NCBI GenBank assembly: GCA_003446335.1
Contig: DMAZ01000160.1
Location: forward strand, 1-7,493
Source of the DNA: Lachnospiraceae bacterium
GTDB taxonomy: Bacteria > Bacillota_A > Clostridia > Lachnospirales > Lachnospiraceae
DNA: 7,493 bases
Direction: 5' to 3'
The notes beneath the pieces are model-generated. The model was not told the origin of the DNA, ran no database searches, and was given only the letters and a program-made list of their open reading frames with translations. The position numbers were made by a program, and so were the translations under genes. Shown here piece after piece: positions 5,623 to 7,493 of this stretch (position 1 is the first letter of the stretch; each line of letters starts with the position of its first letter).

Positions 5623-6423
5623 TTGCATGCTCTGAAATTAACAAGAAAGAGTCTGGGGATCCCCTATGCTCTGTTCCTTGTGCTGTTCGTCGCGTTTCCG
5701 CTCATCGTACTGTTTTACTATGCCTTTACGAACGGTCAGGGACAGTTTACGGTGGCCAATCTTACCGGCTTCTTTACGGATCCCAATACGATGGGTACTC
5801 TCTGCTACAGTTTCGCGATTGCCGCAACGACTACCGCGCTGTGTCTTCTGATCGCATATCCGACAGCCTACATTCTGGCCCGGAGCAGAGTAAAACGCAA
5901 AGCAGTCCTTGTCATGCTTTTTATCATGCCGATGTGGATCAATTTTTCGCTGAGGATCACAGCACTGAAGGAGATCCTGACACTCATTGAAGGCAATCTG
6001 GCATATTATCCGTTCCTGAACGCGGTACTCGGTATGACTTACGATTTTCTGCCGTTCATGATCCTGCCGATCTATAATACGATCGTCAAGCTGGACGAAT
6101 CTCTCATTGAGGCGGCCAAGGATCTCGGTGCGGATGACCGCAGTGCCTTCTTTAAGATCACACTGCCCCTGTCAGTACCGGGAATCGTCAGCGGCGTAGC
6201 CATGGTCTTTCTGCCGGCTATGACGAACTATGTTGTTCTGGATATGCTGTATAACAGCACGTATATCATGGGAAGTCTGATCGGAAGTTACTTCTCTGCA
6301 TATAACTGGCACGGCGGTTCGATGATCGCCCTGATCCTGCTGTTTATTATCTGCGTATTTACGCTTGCTACGAAAAACCTGGAGACAGATGAAGGAACGA
6401 GAACGGGAGGTGCACTGCTGTGA
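5623..6423 (+). CDS. potB: Polyamine ABC transporter permease PotB
   Basis: This is one of the two membrane subunits forming the polyamine channel. The 266-residue protein has about six hydrophobic segments (roughly 13-34, 60-85, 94-113, 130-152, 184-207, 231-250). It has the EAA loop that docks onto the ATPase, EAAKDLGADDRSAFFKITLP (163-182), with the invariant glycine at 169. The start is TTG 5623: there is no in-frame ATG near the N-terminus, and GGAGG (5610-5614) lies eight bases upstream, directly after the potA stop. The nearby ATG at 5627 is out of frame. The end overlaps potC by four bases. Assignment as PotB rather than another CUT1-like permease rests on its order in the operon and on similarity of pattern; it is fairly secure. 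Confidence 0.93.
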   Translation: MHALKLTRKSLGIPYALFLVLFVAFPLIVLFYYAFTNGQGQFTVANLTGFFTDPNTMGTLCYSFAIAATTTALCLLIAYPTAYILARSRVKRKAVLVMLFIMPMWINFSLRITALKEILTLIEGNLAYYPFLNAVLGMTYDFLPFMILPIYNTIVKLDESLIEAAKDLGADDRSAFFKITLPLSVPGIVSGVAMVFLPAMTNYVVLDMLYNSTYIMGSLIGSYFSAYNWHGGSMIALILLFIICVFTLATKNLETDEGTRTGGALL

Positions 6424-7211
6424 TAAGAACGGGAAAAAGGATTTTTATTATACTGGTGCTTCTGTTCCTGTACGCGCCGATCCTCATTCTGACGGTCTAC
6501 AGTTTTACGAATGCCACGAATATCGGAGCGATCAGAGGGTTTTCCCTGCATAATTATGTGACACTGTTTACGACCCCTGAACTTCGGAATATGATCATCG
6601 GGACGATTCTGCTGGCTCTCGGCTCAGCAGCCCTGGCTACGGTCCTGGGAACGATGGGCGCGATCGGAGCTTTTTATTCGAAAAAGAAAGTGACCAGATT
6701 TATCGAAACGCTGAATCAGGTCCCTGTCGTCAACGCGGATGTCGTGACCGGTTTTTCGATCTGCATTCTTCTGGTCGTCGTTCTGGGCATAGATAAGGAT
6801 ACATTCATTCCTCTGGTCATCGGCCATGTCACGCTGTGCGCGCCTTTCGTATATCTCTCGGTCCTTCCGAAACTGAAACAGATGGATCCGAGCATTTATG
6901 AGGCAGCGCTCGATCTGGGAGCTACACCTCAGGCAGCTCTGCGCAGGATCGTTATACCGCAGATCTTTTCCGGTATTGTATCCGGCTTTTCTCTGGCAAT
7001 TACACTGTCTCTGGATGACTATTTTATTGCCACCTACACGAAACCGGCGACTTTCGACACCATCAGTACCTATGTTGTCAACGCGACAAAGGGCGCGCAG
7101 ACGACGATCAAGACCGCACTATGGGCTCTGTCCGCAGTGATATTTGTCATTGTTGTACTGATCGTACTGGTCTCTAATCTTCGTGCAAATGAAAATACAG
7201 AGGCCGCCTGA
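6420..7211 (+). CDS. potC: Polyamine ABC transporter permease PotC
   Basis: This is the second channel subunit of the polyamine importer. The 263-residue protein has about six hydrophobic segments (roughly 8-30, 57-86, 105-122, 128-149, 183-205, 232-253). Its EAA loop, EAALDLGATPQAALRRIVIP (161-180), has the conserved glycine at 167. The N-terminal APILILTVYSFTNA resembles the start of many PotC proteins. The start is GTG 6420, in a GTGA overlap with the potB stop (TGA 6421-6423). GGGAGG (6405-6410) lies nine bases upstream, inside potB, which suggests translational coupling that keeps the two permeases in equal amounts. The C-terminus ends in a short polar tail. potD begins 22 bases downstream. 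Confidence 0.93.
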   Translation: MIRTGKRIFIILVLLFLYAPILILTVYSFTNATNIGAIRGFSLHNYVTLFTTPELRNMIIGTILLALGSAALATVLGTMGAIGAFYSKKKVTRFIETLNQVPVVNADVVTGFSICILLVVVLGIDKDTFIPLVIGHVTLCAPFVYLSVLPKLKQMDPSIYEAALDLGATPQAALRRIVIPQIFSGIVSGFSLAITLSLDDYFIATYTKPATFDTISTYVVNATKGAQTTIKTALWALSAVIFVIVVLIVLVSNLRANENTEAA

Positions 7212-7233
7212 AAGAAAGCGGAGGGGATGGAAA

Positions 7234-7493
7234 ATGAGAGCAGAGAAATTTGCATTTAAAATTGCGGCTGTCGCACTTGCCGGGACTGTTCTTGCCGCAC
7301 AGGTCCCGGAAACTGTGTACGCAGCGGCGGATAAAGAGGAGACCATAAAGCTTCGCGTCTGTAACTGGGAAGAATATATCGACCTGGGAGACTGGGACGA
7401 GGAAGAAACGATTGATCTTGAAAGCGGTGACATCATCGGAGAGAACTCCATGGTGGAAGATTTTGAAGAATGGTATCATGAGACCTACGGGAA
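7234..7493 (+). CDS. potD: Polyamine-binding protein PotD, N-terminal part (cut by window end)
   Basis: The frame stays open to the window end, showing 86 residues. ATG 7234 is preceded by GGAGGGG (7220-7226) at seven bases; the ATG at 7227 is out of frame. The N-terminus has a basic start (MRAEKFAFK), a hydrophobic core (about 9-22) and a probable signal peptidase I site near VYA (residue 30). No lipobox cysteine is present; the only Cys is 43, in the mature part. IKLRVCNWEEYID (38-50) is the first strand and motif typical of PotD-type binding proteins. It is followed by an acidic stretch (about 50-70, ten Asp/Glu) before the helix VEDFEEWYHETYG, where E. coli PotD has a much shorter link. 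Its place right after potC supports the assignment. It would capture polyamine outside the membrane and hand it to PotBC. Confidence 0.85.
   Translation, partial: MRAEKFAFKIAAVALAGTVLAAQVPETVYAAADKEETIKLRVCNWEEYIDLGDWDEEETIDLESGDIIGENSMVEDFEEWYHETYG

Overview
The window looks like chromosomal DNA from a Gram-positive gut-type Clostridia, most likely Lachnospiraceae. The evidence is indirect: low-to-mid GC, strong GGAGG-type ribosome binding sites, a near-perfect sigma-A promoter, U-tract terminators, a BspA-type leucine-rich-repeat protein, a DUF4234 protein with Q/G/Y-rich linkers, and a potABCD operon led by an XRE-cupin regulator. No rRNA, tRNA, CRISPR array, insertion sequence or phage gene was seen.

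Layout. (1) Bases 2-1246, + strand: the 3' part of a multi-pass membrane protein. Its real beginning lies upstream of the window. It carries two repetitive hydrophilic segments and a C-terminal DUF4234-like domain, and a rho-independent terminator follows. (2) Bases 1412-2224, + strand: larE, the sacrificial sulfur transferase of nickel-pincer cofactor synthesis, with no other lar gene in view. (3) Bases 2221-3204, - strand: a secreted BspA-type leucine-rich-repeat protein that converges on larE. The two stop codons share one TTAA, and a strong terminator hairpin oriented for larE lies inside the coding sequence of the convergent gene. (4) Bases 3205-3487: a divergent intergenic region with a consensus sigma-A promoter for the rightward operon, dyads around its -35 box, and a leader with a small hairpin, a 12-bp palindrome and a six-codon mini-ORF. 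(5) Bases 3488-7493, + strand: regulator, potA, potB, potC and potD (cut by the window end), a polyamine (spermidine/putrescine) ABC importer.

How the genes fit together. The regulator (N-terminal HTH, C-terminal cupin) probably senses a small molecule and controls its own operon. PotA is the ATPase, PotB and PotC form the membrane channel, and PotD captures the substrate outside the cell. PotB and PotC start with TTG and GTG behind strong Shine-Dalgarno sequences, and potB/potC overlap by four bases, which suggests translational coupling. PotA is about 100 residues longer than usual because of what looks like a second TOBE-like domain. PotD has a signal peptide without the lipobox cysteine expected of a Gram-positive binding protein.

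I do not see a wholly new system. The most notable points are the terminator embedded in the opposing gene, the enlarged PotA, the non-lipoprotein PotD with an acidic N-terminal insertion, and the dense regulatory architecture in front of the pot operon.
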